From contig JADJTQ010000006.1 of NCBI GenBank assembly GCA_016711125.1, positions 124,001 to 188,000 on the forward strand: a DNA stretch of 64,000 nucleotides. The letters run 5' to 3'. The notes beneath the pieces were generated by a model. The model was given only the letters and a program-made list of their open reading frames with translations, was not told the DNA's origin and ran no database searches. The position numbers and the translations under genes were made by a program. The DNA is from Saprospiraceae bacterium (GTDB lineage: Bacteria; Bacteroidota; Bacteroidia; Chitinophagales; Saprospiraceae). Positions 1 through 8,687 of the stretch are shown here, in pieces. Every line of letters starts with the position of its first letter. The stretch's first letter is position 1.

Positions 1-282
1 AAAGAAAAGGGAATCTTTCTCGAAGCCGGTATCGGGATGGGAATTTTTCCACATGTTTTATGGACTTCGATGTTCGATGGTAAAAAGGCAAAAATCGCTG
101 CAACCGGATTAAGGTCGCCACAAAAAAGGACTTTGGATTTAATTTTTCTCAAAGAGCTAATGGAGGCAGGAAAGATAAAACCCGTTATTGACCGGCAATA
201 TTTCCTGGAACAAATTGCAGAGGCACACAGCTACGTAGATAGAGGACATAAAAAAGGAAATGTTGTGATCGCAATGAAATAG
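1..282 (+). CDS. Zinc-binding/NAD(P)-dependent alcohol dehydrogenase, C-terminal part (cut by window edge)
   Basis: The frame is open from the first base and ends at TAG 280-282, so only the last ~93 residues are present. The tail has the layout typical of MDR-family (quinone oxidoreductase-like) dehydrogenases: a catalytic-domain stretch, then KELMEAGKIKPVIDRQY, then a short end with HKKGNVVIAMK. That pattern (residue block on 'G.i.PvIdr.y.leq..eAh.y...g...GkvVi') is the closing part of the family. The Rossmann fold and any zinc ligands lie outside the window, so substrate and metal dependence cannot be judged. No partner gene is visible downstream. Confidence 0.8.
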   Translation, partial: KEKGIFLEAGIGMGIFPHVLWTSMFDGKKAKIAATGLRSPQKRTLDLIFLKELMEAGKIKPVIDRQYFLEQIAEAHSYVDRGHKKGNVVIAMK

Positions 283-678
283 GATTGATATACAATGCAG
301 GCAAAAAGCGATACTAAATAGACGCAAATAAAGTGCCAGAGCGCCAACTAAATCCAAACGACAGCGGAAGAAAAGATCGTTATGTAACTCAGGTTCTATA
401 CCGTATTTAGAATATCCATTTGACTCTATTTGAGGTTGTAATCTGTTGAAAAAGAATTAATTGTGAACTATGCTTTTATTGTTTCGCCGATCGTAAATAA
501 ATATCATCTCCAAGGATCTTTCACAAGCGTCCAAAAATAAATTCATGTTTCAAAACATGTGCTCAAAATCAATGTTTTAGGCCATTAGAATAGCACAGTT
601 AGAATTGGACCCCATAAAAAGTACGAGTAACGGATTATGAGTTGGTTCAAGAACTTTGTAAAACTTTAACCAAGTGGT

Positions 679-698
679 TAGCCATAAATTTATGGCTA
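679..698. repeat. Perfect 20-bp palindrome
   Basis: TAGCCATAAATTTATGGCTA reads the same on both strands. It could be a protein-binding site or a cruciform-forming site. No neighbouring gene start is close enough to assign an operator role. Confidence 0.6.
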
Positions 699-913
699 TA
701 TCAGAGGTCAGTGATGTCGTCGGATCGAACAGATGGTGATCGGTAATGGTCCTTTCCGTTGTGGTGCTGTGGCGAATAAAATGCGTCGCGGCTTAAATCA
801 ATGGAGCTAAAAGCAGGGAAGGCAGGCATCCAAAAACGCTGATTAGCCGAATAGAAACCTAAAATTCCAAAACTGCCGTCCATATTCTTGAGCGATCTGA
901 TGCGAAGCAGCAG

Positions 914-934
914 TCAAGGTACGGTGTACCTTGA
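914..934. repeat. Short hairpin, 9-bp perfect stem
   Basis: TCAAGGTAC (914-922) and GTACCTTGA (926-934) are exact reverse complements around a 3-base loop. It lies about 90 bases beyond the downstream end of the transposase gene, so it could be part of the right end of the IS110-type element. Confidence 0.5.
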
Positions 935-1020
935 AGCGAAAAGAACCGTTTTCTATGGGTTTTCCAAGGATAATTGTAACTATTTTTAATACATAATATA
1001 ACATTTTGAATGGTTAATCA

Positions 1021-2062
1021 TTAAATTCCCCAGAATCGATTGTTGATAACTATGCAGAGTATTGATAGTCTATCTGGAAGGAATTTGCTTTTGACACAAG
1101 CAAAAGCTGTAGTCAACATTTTATTTTGAGGTTGTTTCTGGCCAAGCTCTTATGTTTTCCATCTGCTACCAACCTGCGATAGTATTGACCTAGAAAATGT
1201 TTTGAATTGAGAATGCTACCAGCTCCCAGATGAAGCAGCGCTTTCAGGTCTTTGTTTGCTGCATGGGACAAATGAGGTTTGCCAATTTTATTACCGGATG
1301 ATTTTTCAAAAGGCACGACACCACAATAGCAACTGAGTTTTTTAGCACTATCGAATCGAGTAAAGTTTTTCGTGACACAGATCAAAGCACTGGCAGTTAT
1401 GGGTCCAATACCCGGTACCGATGTAAGAAGATCATAGTTTGTCTTCAATTTCAAATCGGCTTTAATCGTTTCCAATATTTTCTCATCAACAGCGTCTATC
1501 TGTTCGTTTAAGATCTTTTCAATCTTAGAGTTAGACTTGTCGATTACCTTGAACACATCAGATCCCAGAAATTTCTTATTGTCTTGGGCACCTTGTGTCA
1601 GCTGCTTTCTAACCTTAATAAGCTGGGACCGGTGAGTTCTTAATCCATTCAATTTGAGGATGTTAGCCTCTAATGGCGCCCAGATTGAAAGTTTATCATG
1701 GAAGCGGTAAGCATATTCAGCAATACGTTGCGCATCAACAATATCATTCTTTCCTCTTGTGAGCCCAAGTGAATTTTTGATTTCGACTGCGTTGACTACG
1801 TAGCAAGTCTTACTCTGATTGTGTAATACTTCCAAAAGCAAATTGTTGTAAATGCCTGTAAACTCCATAATAAAAATGGGGTCTGCCGGATCCACGTCTA
1901 AGGCCAGGTCATTAGAAAAGGAAGATGCCCGCTTGACGAAGCACCGAAGACTCTTCAGATCATTATCTATTTGAATGTTCTGAATAACGGTGCCATTTAA
2001 AAAACACAAAAGTTGATGTGATCTTTAGAAATGTCGCAACCAATGATAAGTTGAGAAAACAT
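1021..2062 (-). pseudogene. IS110-family transposase (DEDD + Transposase_20), two frameshifts
   Basis: The reconstructed product is about 347 aa. Translation from ATG 2062-2060 gives MFSQLIIGCDISKDHINFCVF, the RuvC-like DEDD start of IS110 transposases. It meets a stop at an A6/T6 run (1999-2004), and the next frame continues LNGTVIQNIQID onward. The middle frame has EFTGIYNN, KNDIVDAQRIAEY and the C-terminal Transposase_20 segment LTSVPGIGPITASAL with YCGVVPFEKSSG and KPHLSHAANKDLKALLH. A second shift in the T4 run 1124-1127 separates the real tail (NKMLTTAFACVKSKF). Both shifts are single bases in homopolymers, so this may be a decayed copy or a sequencing artefact. The first shift site could in principle act as a slippery site, but IS110 elements are not known to depend on frameshifting. 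Confidence 0.85.
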
Positions 2063-2260
2063 AGTGAAAATTTTAATAGATTTGAAAATAACAAGTAGTT
2101 GAGTTCTTAGGCAAACACCAACACCTTAATAATGGGTTTTACTCCCAATTTTCTATTTGGCTTTGACCTAAAAGCAAAGAGTGGATTAAAACGGTTCATA
2201 GAATATCGATGACTTCTACGGCAGCGGCTAAAGTGCCACTCTTTGCCTCAACTTATCCAC
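2063..2260 (-). ncRNA. Candidate IS110 left-end non-coding region (possible bridge RNA)
   Basis: IS110-group elements are known to encode a bridge RNA in the non-coding left end just upstream of the transposase. The 198 bases upstream of the transposase ATG are gene-free. They contain an 11-bp inverted repeat (GCAAAGAGTGG at 2174-2184, CCACTCTTTGC at 2236-2246) able to fold a long stem enclosing 51 bases. The identification rests on position and structure only; the target- and donor-binding loops were not identified. Confidence 0.3.
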
Positions 2261-2498
2261 AAATTAACATAAATTGATCCCCCCTAAAACCCCCTATTAT
2301 GAATATGAATATTTAGAATATGAATGTAATCTTAATAAATACAAACCTAAAGGCTGCAGCGGGTGGGTGGCAAGCAGCATTTTAAGAGCTGAAGCTTGCG
2401 CGGAGGAAAGCACATTAGGAAAGGTGCCCTTTTTTGGTTCGTTTTTTGGGCACGCAAAAAATGAACAAATACTTTTTTGTGACTTCAAAATACCAAAC
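2261..2498. other. Low-complexity spacer
   Basis: This contains AT-rich simple repeats (GAATATGAATAT type) and a stretch resembling the 'ttttggttcg...gggcacgcaaaaaatgaa' spacer common in Bacteroidota intergenic DNA. Short frames on both strands are low-complexity and unsupported. Confidence 0.4.
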
Positions 2499-2868
2499 TT
2501 AATGCCCAATTAACCATTGAATTCTGTCATAGGAGAGGATATAGTGAACGGCCACTGCGATACCCATGATCCAACTCAACTTAACCTGTCCAGAATTGGA
2601 TAGAGCCCAGATAGCGAGTGTAAAAAAGGCTAACTCTAAGGCAAGGCGAAGAACCCCAGATACGACTTCCGGAGCTGCGCCAGAACGGGCTGGGGTCATC
2701 CGGAACGGCAAAAGTACCCCAGGTCATCGCCAATATTAAAGGTATGACAAAAGCAAGAATGAACCGAGACCAGCTTTCAGTCTGCCGCCATCCCCATTCG
2801 CCTATGGCCACCAGGGCGGCTAATTCAAGTAGAAACCTAAAAGCCAGATTGATTGGATGTGTTCCCAT
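2499..2868 (-). CDS. DUF2568 (YrdB-like) small membrane protein, one frameshift
   Basis: The reconstructed protein is about 122 aa. It has the family's four hydrophobic segments and its signatures: NLAFRFLLELAALVAIGEWGW near the start, then WGTFAVPDDP in the middle, then VLRLALELAFFTLAIWAL, and HYILSYDRIQWLI at the end. The halves lie in different frames. One extra C in a C4 run (2692-2695 on the plus strand) separates VPDDP from ARSGAAPEVV. The function of the family is unknown. It is transcribed convergently with nothing obvious and stands alone between the IS remnant and the GMC oxidoreductase pair. Confidence 0.75.
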
Positions 2869-2927
2869 AGACTTTCTGTTCTAATGCCTCGACCATATAA
2901 GACTACAGCTTAGACCGATCGCAAACC

Positions 2928-3521
2928 TTACAAACTCCAACTATTACCTACGTCAGCCAGTGGAATACACCCTTTAAATTCCTGTGGTATGGGATCGTAA
3001 CTCAAAACATTTTTTCCAATTTCTTCGGAAGAAAAATATGCCCATAGGGCCATACTTTTTATACTACGGTAAAAGCCGACCGGTTCTTGTTTGCCCACAG
3101 CTGTACCCCACACACTACCATTAAATTTTCCTGAGGTAACTTCAGCTTCTTGTAAAACAGCAGTGCGCTCGGTTTCTCCAAGTTTTGAAAATACTTTCCC
3201 GTATTTGTTTTTGCATAACTCATTAAATGCAGCCATTTCCGACCTGATTTTTTGCTGTGCAGCGGCATCATAAATTTGAGCAAATACCTTATCCATAAAA
3301 ATGTCAGCCTTTACATCCAATGCCCCCGGAGTATCCGTACGTGGTAAGATCGTATCAATCAAAGCGGAAATAAATCGGGCCTCATCTGCATCAAAGAACT
3401 GCGGCTGGTATTCCAATGGTGATTCCGTCTTGCAAGATTGCAGGAGTGCGAGGAAAGTGGGTAAAACCACGCTTGCCCCAGCCAGTAATCCGGTCTTGCG
3501 TAAAGCTTTTCTTCGATCCAT
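2928..3521 (-). CDS. Gluconate 2-dehydrogenase subunit 3-like protein
   Basis: A 197-aa exported protein. I start it at ATG 3521 (MDRRKALRKTG), because upstream codons give no conserved sequence and this start yields a typical twin-arginine-like signal (RRKALRKTGLLAGASVVLPTF) followed by a Cys. The mature part has the subunit-3 pattern: FDADEARFISALIDTILPRTDTPGA, then DVKADIFMDKVF, then GFYRSIKSMALWAYFSSEEIGKNVL and YDPIP. In known systems this small subunit accompanies an FAD-binding GMC dehydrogenase and assists export or assembly. The GMC gene lies 4 bp upstream on the same strand, so the two form an operon. The sugar or alcohol substrate is unknown. Confidence 0.85.
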   Translation of the reverse strand: MDRRKALRKTGLLAGASVVLPTFLALLQSCKTESPLEYQPQFFDADEARFISALIDTILPRTDTPGALDVKADIFMDKVFAQIYDAAAQQKIRSEMAAFNELCKNKYGKVFSKLGETERTAVLQEAEVTSGKFNGSVWGTAVGKQEPVGFYRSIKSMALWAYFSSEEIGKNVLSYDPIPQEFKGCIPLADVGNSWSL

Positions 3522-3525
3522 GTGA

Positions 3526-5231
3526 TTAAATATTTTGTTTGTTAAGCTCGGAAATCGCATGATGTGCAGCCCGCGCAGTAATAGCCATATAGGTGAGCGA
3601 TGGATTAACACACGATGACGATGTCATACATGCTCCATCGGTAACAAAGACATTTTTACAGGCATGAATTTGATTGGTACCATTGAGTACCGATGTCTTA
3701 TGATCACGTCCCATTCTTGCGGTCCCCATTTCATGGATACCGTATCCCGGTTCGTGTTCGTTATCAAAGCCCAGTACGTCTTTTAGTCCTGCTTTTCAAG
3801 CATTTCCACCGCATCTTCGCGGATCTGTTTATTCAGGGCCTTTTCATTTTCTTTAAACTCACAATCGATAGCCAGGGTGGGTTGCCCCCATTTATCCAGA
3901 CTATTGTTATCCAGGGTGACATGATTATCATGATAGGGGAGACATTCGGCAAAACCGGTAATAAAGAATTCCCAGGGTCCTGGCTTCAGGATGCTGTCTT
4001 TATAAGCTGCCCCAAATGTTTCCTGGTTGGCTGCTGCTTGGGTGCCGCCGCGGCCGCCGCCTCCCTGATATCCAAAACCACGCACAAATTTATCGGACTT
4101 GGTTTGCTCGTTGATGTTCCAATAACGCGGGATGTAGATGCCATTGGGTCGCCGGCCTTTGTAATATTGGTCGTCGAATCCTTCCACTTTACCCATGGCT
4201 CCCACTCGATAAGTATGATCCATCAGATTGTGTCCCAACTCCCCACTGTCATTTCCCAATCCATTTTCAAATCGATTGGACTTGCTATTCAGTAGGATCT
4301 GGGTGGTACTAAGACAAGAAGCATTGCAGAAAATAATTCTTGCTGAATACTCCTGAGTTTCATTGGTTTCGGAGTCGATGATACGCACTCCGGTTGCTTT
4401 TCCCCTAGATTCATCATAGATGATAGACTGGACAATCGAATAAGGCCGGATCGTCAGATTCCCGGTAGCATTTGCCGCCGGAAGGGTGACGGCATTACTG
4501 CTGAAATAAGCACCGTAAGGGCAGCCCCTGCTACATCGATTTCTGAATTGACATTTACCTCGGCCATTGAGGGGCTCAGTGAGATGCGCAACCCGGCCGA
4601 TGATCAGGTTTCTTCCGGGAAAATCCTTCTCTATTCTACTTTTGATATGTTTTTCTACACAATTGAGCTCCATCGGAGGAAGAAAATGGCTATCGGGTAG
4701 TTGTGGTAGCCCCAGAGCTTCTCCGCTGATCCCGGCAAATTTTTCCACATACTCATACCATGGTGATATGTCTTTATAACGTATCGGCCAATCTACACCA
4801 TGGCCGTCTTGAGCATTGGCGTTGAAGTCAAGATCGCTCCACCGGTAGGTCTGCTTGCCCCAAAGCAGAGAGCGGCCTCCCATTTGGTGGCCTCGGATCC
4901 AAAGAAAAGGTTTTACTTCGGTATAGGGATTTTCAGCGTCGTTGGCAAAAAAGTGTTTAGTTTCCTGGCCTATGAATCCCGCTCGCATACTTTTGAAATG
5001 CTTTTTCTTATCTTCAGGAGTGATCGCTCCGCGCAGTTCCATGTCCCAGGGATCATCATTCATGGTCGGATAGTCCTTCACATGCTCCACCAGTCTTCCT
5101 CTTTCGAGCACTAAGGTTTTGAGTCCTTTTTCACAGAGTTCTTTGGCTGCCCAGCCCCCACTTATCCCTGATCCGATCACGATGGCATCGTAGGTCATCT
5201 GCTGCTTAGCATCAATATTAAAATTTGGCAT
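3526..5231 (-). CDS. GMC-family FAD-dependent oxidoreductase, one frameshift
   Basis: About 568 aa when reconstructed. The N-terminus has the FAD-binding dinucleotide motif DAIVIGSGISGGWAAKEL (residues ~14-31) and the second strand LVLERG. The middle has GGRSLLWGKQTYRWS and the cysteine-containing CQFRNRCSRGCPYG, as in gluconate/sorbosone-type dehydrogenases. The C-terminal block HEMGTARMGRD, with the NPSLTYMA tail, lies in another frame because one A is missing at 3793-3796 (a T4 run on the plus strand). It is expected to oxidise a sugar or polyol in the periplasm together with the small subunit encoded just downstream. The frame is clean elsewhere, so a sequencing error is likely. Confidence 0.85.
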
Positions 5232-5450
5232 TTCGATAGATTATGGAAGTTGAAAATATGGAAATTATTAGAAAGAGATGGCTTGTGATTTGTAGTCTGG
5301 GAGAGACACGAGGAATGGTATTATTTGTGTCATCGACAAAGGAAACGTTACAGTTTGATGATGATCGAATGGCACAAGTGGTTCATCTGAACTTGATGGC
5401 TGACCTCAGGCAGGCTAGCGTGGCACATGATGTTGTGCCGCAGTGCTCAT

Positions 5451-5791
5451 TTATTTCATTTCAAGACAGGCCCAATCCTTGCTGTCCTGATTGTTTAAAA
5501 AATCAGTGACTTGATTAACTTTATTTAAGAGCAACGTTGCGATCGAATCGGTTTCTGTATTCCCAGTTCTTAGCCAAATAATTTGGGCGGGTGTCCCTTG
5601 AGATTTGCTAAATCCATAAAGTCTGAATCGAAGGTCACAATGGTATAGCCATTGCGCTTGGCATAATTCCAAAGTTCCAAGTCTGTAGAGTTTCCGAGCC
5701 CCAATCTTTTGACCTGTCCTGAGTCTGGATATTCCCTTTCTATCTTCTTGACTATTCGGTATGAGATGTTCTGATCAAATAACAGTCTCAC
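5451..5791 (-). CDS. DUF5615 PIN-like toxin, one frameshift
   Basis: About 113 aa when reconstructed, from GTG 5791. The start MRLLFDQNISYRIV, with an early Asp, and the later TFDSDF are the acidic positions expected in the PIN-like fold of DUF5615. The conserved tail (IIWLRTGNTETDSIATLL) is in the next frame because one base is lost at the CCC run 5585-5587. The family is the presumed RNase toxin of DUF433/DUF5615 modules. Its start overlaps the end of the DUF433 gene. Confidence 0.75.
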
Positions 5792-6046
5792 GATGCCACC
5801 CTGACTTTGTGTTCTTTATCTGACATATGCAAGACATGCTTGAATCTGTTCCGAGCTCAACTCCGGGTAATCTTCGATGATATCACTTCGGGTCATTCCA
5901 TTTGCAAACCAACTAAGGATATCATATACGGAGATTCGAGTTCCAATGATGCATGGTTTGCCGAATCTTGTGTTTGGATCAATCGATACATATAGCCTAT
6001 AATCGATCATTTTGACCTTATTGATTGCTAAAGTTACAAAATCCAT
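5788..6046 (-). CDS. DUF433 antitoxin, shifted near its end
   Basis: The clear family core is YVSIDPNTRFGKPCIIGTRISVYDILSWFANGMT, followed by DIIEDYPELSSEQIQACLAY, a winged-helix DNA-binding domain. Family members usually start at MIDYR, so the true start may be at about 6010 rather than 6046. A net one-base shift near 5819-5822 hides the expected tail (DKEHKVRVAS), whose TGA at 5790-5788 overlaps the GTG start of the toxin gene. This translational coupling is typical of toxin-antitoxin pairs. It probably neutralises the toxin and represses the operon. Confidence 0.75.
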
Positions 6047-6786
6047 AAACCGGTATCACCAATAGTGTGTATGACATATTTCCCTAGTATGTAAAACCAG
6101 GGAAAAAATTTGATTTTATTTGTTTGTTCTTTTGGCTTGACCCAAAAGAACCAAAAAGTCAAGGCTTTCGGCATTTCTTAACGACGAAATAACCGTAAAA
6201 TCCTAAACAAAATGAAACTCGCTCTTAGTCTTCCTTCCTTGCCGCATAGTCCGGGATTATTTGGTTTTCCGGGTTGCTGTGATCGTTCAGATCAGCTCAA
6301 ACACCATTTTGTTTTTAACGGATTTTTCGTCTATTTCGCCTAAAATGCCGAAGGCCGATCCCTAGTCCTTCTTTGAAGGCCTTTCGTATGTCGCTGCTCT
6401 AGTCGTTCTTCTTTATGTCAATATTTGTTAGCTTTTGCCATCCTATCTTTCAATTTGTTGTTTAAGGTCAGTGGATTGTATCTCAATAAGCTTGCGAAAA
6501 TTATTTTCTCTGGATCTATGATTTTTGACCAAGAAAATCAAGTGGGGGGGCTCGTCCAGTGCTTATCCGGTGCGTTGCTTGAGGGAGATTTGTCATGCAC
6601 ACTCACCAATAAAGTGCCTAAACTACCTTTCAAGAAGTTAGTTTCCACGTTGTCATCAACCTAGCTCCGTGATTCTTTGTCCTGATACCTTGAATTCGGA
6701 TCTATAGTTCAAATTCCGCATCGTTGGCTCCTGCGACTGCTCTGTAAGAGCAAAAGCGCTCATTCTGGATTCGGCACTAGTGGCAA

Positions 6787-6817
6787 ATAACGGTTGTTAG
6801 CGGTTAATAACCGTTAT
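6787..6817. repeat. attC-like junction 1 (candidate)
   Basis: A 9-bp inverted repeat encloses GTTGTTAGCGG, which resembles the GTTAGC core found at other junctions in this region (for example 9740). It precedes a run of small unrelated genes. It is weak on its own; the case comes from the later junctions. Confidence 0.3.
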
Positions 6818-6941
6818 GGTTAGGTTTTTAGCGCCTCGAATAGATGGCATGGGGAAGCCTAGCATCCTAACCCTAAAACTGGAGCGTATCCATTGATTTT
6901 TGTGCAAAAGACCTAATTTGCCGATGTGCACATAGGTGATA

Positions 6942-6972
6942 TACCCGGAACAGAGACAGAAAGTTCCGGGTA
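6942..6972. promoter_or_regulatory. 10-bp inverted repeat upstream of a small gene
   Basis: TACCCGGAAC and its exact reverse complement GTTCCGGGTA are separated by 11 bases and end 35 bases before ATG 7008. This could be an operator or an RNA hairpin in the leader. No promoter consensus could be fixed around it. Confidence 0.35.
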
Positions 6973-7007
6973 CCCAGATGTTGTCTGTAAGCAAAACAAA
7001 ATATTTA

Positions 7008-7310
7008 ATGTTTAAGAAACCAAATTCTATATTGTCATTCATCTGTAGTTTCTTAAGCCTTGCAGTGGTTTTGGACTACCTATTATGGCCCAGAACTATA
7101 AATGTGGATGAAGCCATTGAACTGGGAACCCAGATTAAGCTTATTGTGGGAATTGTCTTCATACTGTTCTCATTATTTTTCAAACGTAAAGCTAAGCAAT
7201 TTGAAAAGCCAAATGCTTGGACTAAATCATCAGGCACATTGAACATAATAGTGATTTCAATATTTGCCCTGTCTTTTTTCTTTTACATATATGTAGAGAT
7301 GAGCAAATAG
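7008..7310 (+). CDS. Small membrane protein, unknown function
   Basis: About 100 aa from ATG 7008 (MFKKPNSIL). I chose this start because the upstream in-frame ATG at 6936 would run through the 6942-6972 inverted repeat. Three hydrophobic segments are visible: ILSFICSFLSLAVVLDYLLW, LIVGIVFILFSLFF and IIVISIFALSFFFYIYV. A short lysine-rich loop lies between the last two. The TAG stop overlaps the GTG start of the next gene by one base, so the two are probably co-translated. I do not recognise the family. Confidence 0.6.
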   Translation: MFKKPNSILSFICSFLSLAVVLDYLLWPRTINVDEAIELGTQIKLIVGIVFILFSLFFKRKAKQFEKPNAWTKSSGTLNIIVISIFALSFFFYIYVEMSK

Positions 7311-7792
7311 TGTTTCAAACTTTAAAGAATAGATTGAGAATACAAACAGATTACATTGATAGAGAACTATACTATTCAACTTCAAAGGATGAATGGGAGT
7401 CTCAAATGCCGAATAATAATTGGTGCCTAATTCTAATCTCTAACTTAGATAATGAAGTATTAATTGACGAAATCATTAGCAAATCAATTACAAATAATGT
7501 TGGATACATATGTGGCATCGGACAAAATCATGTCTATATTCACAATCAAGCTGACAATGAGTATGTGGAACGTGATATTGGCGAATCAGAATTTCCTAAA
7601 TCTAAATATCATATAATGACAGTGGGAGACGAAGATTTGGACGAAGGGATATGGTTTGGATTAAACTTATCATTTAATGGAGAGGTCGACATAGACAAAA
7701 TTCACATTATTGACACGGATTGCAAATGGGAGGATGAAATAGTAAAACTAATTAGTAGATTTAAAGAAGGATATCTTCCAAATGAAGATTAG
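7310..7792 (+). CDS. Acidic soluble hypothetical protein
   Basis: 160 aa starting with GTG inside the TAG of the preceding gene. There is no signal or membrane segment. Features are an early WCLILISNL strand, a central GYICGIGQNHVYIH segment, and an acidic second half (VGDEDLDEGIWFGLNLSFN, DKIHIIDTD). The alternation of hydrophobic strands and acidic turns suggests a compact alpha/beta fold. I cannot name a family. Its coupling to a membrane protein and its position before an attC-like junction suggest that the two genes travel as one cassette. Confidence 0.6.
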   Translation: MFQTLKNRLRIQTDYIDRELYYSTSKDEWESQMPNNNWCLILISNLDNEVLIDEIISKSITNNVGYICGIGQNHVYIHNQADNEYVERDIGESEFPKSKYHIMTVGDEDLDEGIWFGLNLSFNGEVDIDKIHIIDTDCKWEDEIVKLISRFKEGYLPNED

Positions 7793-7867
7793 CCAACAGA
7801 TAACATGCCGTCATGACGACAGCCACCCGCCGGGATGGCCGCCGCATACGGCTAGAACGTTCGCTGC
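7791..7867 (+). repeat. attC-like junction 2
   Basis: It begins right at the stop of the preceding gene with GCCAACAGATAAC and ends in AACGTTCGCTGC. Inside is a stem, GCCACCC (7822-7828) with GGATGGC (7833-7839). The same stem, and the following GGCCG...ATAC..CTA.AACGTT, recur at the 9.7-kb junction. Layout and length (~77 bp) fit an integron attC-type site, though the core triplet differs from the strict GTTRRRY consensus. Confidence 0.45.
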
Positions 7868-7876
7868 AAGCTAAAA

Positions 7877-8170
7877 ATGACGACAACTATCAAAAATAGA
7901 ACCCTTGAAGTTTCAGTAACAGGACTGACAGTCGTATTACTTGCACTGACTATTATAACTTACGTCCTCGACCAAAACAAATCCAATTGGGTTTGCGGAC
8001 CAGTCTTATTTCTAATGGAGTTAGTTGCACTTGGACTTCAAACTGTTCTGACCGTTTCAATTTGGAAAACGACAAATATGAAGACCAAATATGCTCTGTT
8101 GTTATTGAGTATTTTAATAATTGGATTTATATCCTATGGATTTGTGAATTTCAACTTGAACTGCACGTAA
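7877..8170 (+). CDS. Small membrane protein, unknown function
   Basis: 97 aa. Three hydrophobic segments span most of the protein (VTGLTVVLLALTIITYVL, VLFLMELVALGLQTVLTVSIW, YALLLLSILIIGFISYGFV). The gene starts ATG 10 bases after the attC-like junction, as cassette genes usually do. Its TAA shares bases with the ATG of the next gene (TAATG), so the two are coupled. Family not recognised. Confidence 0.55.
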   Translation: MTTTIKNRTLEVSVTGLTVVLLALTIITYVLDQNKSNWVCGPVLFLMELVALGLQTVLTVSIWKTTNMKTKYALLLLSILIIGFISYGFVNFNLNCT

Positions 8171-8562
8171 TGACAACAAATTCAGACATAGAATACATAC
8201 TAATAACAACTCTGACAGTATTATTTTTTGTCCTGCCTCTTGTCTTGACGCTAAATCAACTGAGACACAAAATGACTTTCAGTTTGACAAAAATCAGACT
8301 CCTTTTCAACTACTCGTTAATACCACAACTCGGACTTGGCCTTTTAATGTATTTGATATTTTTAGTTTTTGGTGGTAACATATTCGGAAATCTTTCAATG
8401 ACAAATTGGTTTGAGATTATTTCAATTGCGACTTTGTGGTTTTACATAATTGGAGTGTTTTATTACATTCCCTCATTGGTCTTACTGAATTTGACAGTAG
8501 GACTAATAAATTTGATAAGAAAAAATAAAAAGCCAGCAGGTAACAATGTATATGAAAAATAG
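8170..8562 (+). CDS. Membrane protein, unknown function
   Basis: 130 aa from ATG 8170, overlapping the previous stop by one base. An in-frame upstream start at 7987 exists, but it would overlap the previous gene almost entirely. Membrane segments are YILITTLTVLFFVLPLVLTL, LGLGLLMYLIFLVFGGNIF and ATLWFYIIGVFYYIPSLVLL. The last ten residues (KPAGNNVYEK) are encoded by the next attC-like repeat, so the stop codon is supplied by the junction. Family not recognised. Confidence 0.55.
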   Translation: MTTNSDIEYILITTLTVLFFVLPLVLTLNQLRHKMTFSLTKIRLLFNYSLIPQLGLGLLMYLIFLVFGGNIFGNLSMTNWFEIISIATLWFYIIGVFYYIPSLVLLNLTVGLINLIRKNKKPAGNNVYEK

Positions 8563-8667
8563 GCGAAATAGCAGTAAAATCAAGGCTTTTGACTTGTATC
8601 AAACTTTTAGCTAACCGAAAGTTTGCTACTTCGAAATCGCCTACTTTTCATATACTAAACGTTGTAG
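8532..8667 (+). repeat. attC-like junction 3 with long imperfect hairpin
   Basis: Its left part is GCCAGC...AACAATGTATATGAAA. The arm at 8548-8566 pairs with 8637-8655 (18 of 19 positions), enclosing about 70 bases, and the site ends ACTAAACGTTGTAGC. The left part recurs at 13948-13973 with 22 of 26 identical bases. The terminal GTTGTAGCGC (8661-8670) has its exact reverse complement at 9674-9683, the expected relation between the two ends of one cassette. Confidence 0.5.
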
Positions 8668-8687
8668 CGCATTAAGAGTAGAGAAAC

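Larger units (their letters stand above)
283..1020. other. Gene-free stretch before the IS110 remnant
   Basis: No convincing reading frame is seen. The stretch holds a perfect 20-bp palindrome at 679-698 and a 9-bp-stem hairpin at 914-934. Part of it may belong to the right end of the IS110-type element that follows, but I could not define the element boundary. Confidence 0.5.
6047..7007. other. Gene-free stretch with repeats
   Basis: No supported gene is seen. At 6127-6150 lies a hairpin (TTCTTTTGG / CCAAAAGAA) within a spacer type frequent in Bacteroidota genomes. At 6787-6817 ATAACGGTT / AACCGTTAT form an inverted repeat around GTTAGCGG, the first attC-like junction. At 6942-6951 and 6963-6972 TACCCGGAAC and GTTCCGGGTA form a 10-bp perfect stem about 35 bases upstream of the next gene. 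Confidence 0.5.

Noticed and set aside
2274..2513. Open frames on both strands over the spacer at 2.3-2.5 kb
   Set aside because: Composition is low-complexity (repeated GAATAT) and the sequence resembles a common spacer repeat; both strands are open, which is expected for such DNA.
5243..5509. 88-aa plus-strand frame after the GMC gene
   Set aside because: No recognisable motif; it overlaps the end of the DUF5615 gene and has no support beyond being open.
7987..8169. Longer start for the membrane protein at 8170
   Set aside because: It would overlap nearly all of the preceding membrane-protein gene; the TAATG overlap at 8168-8172 is a better start.
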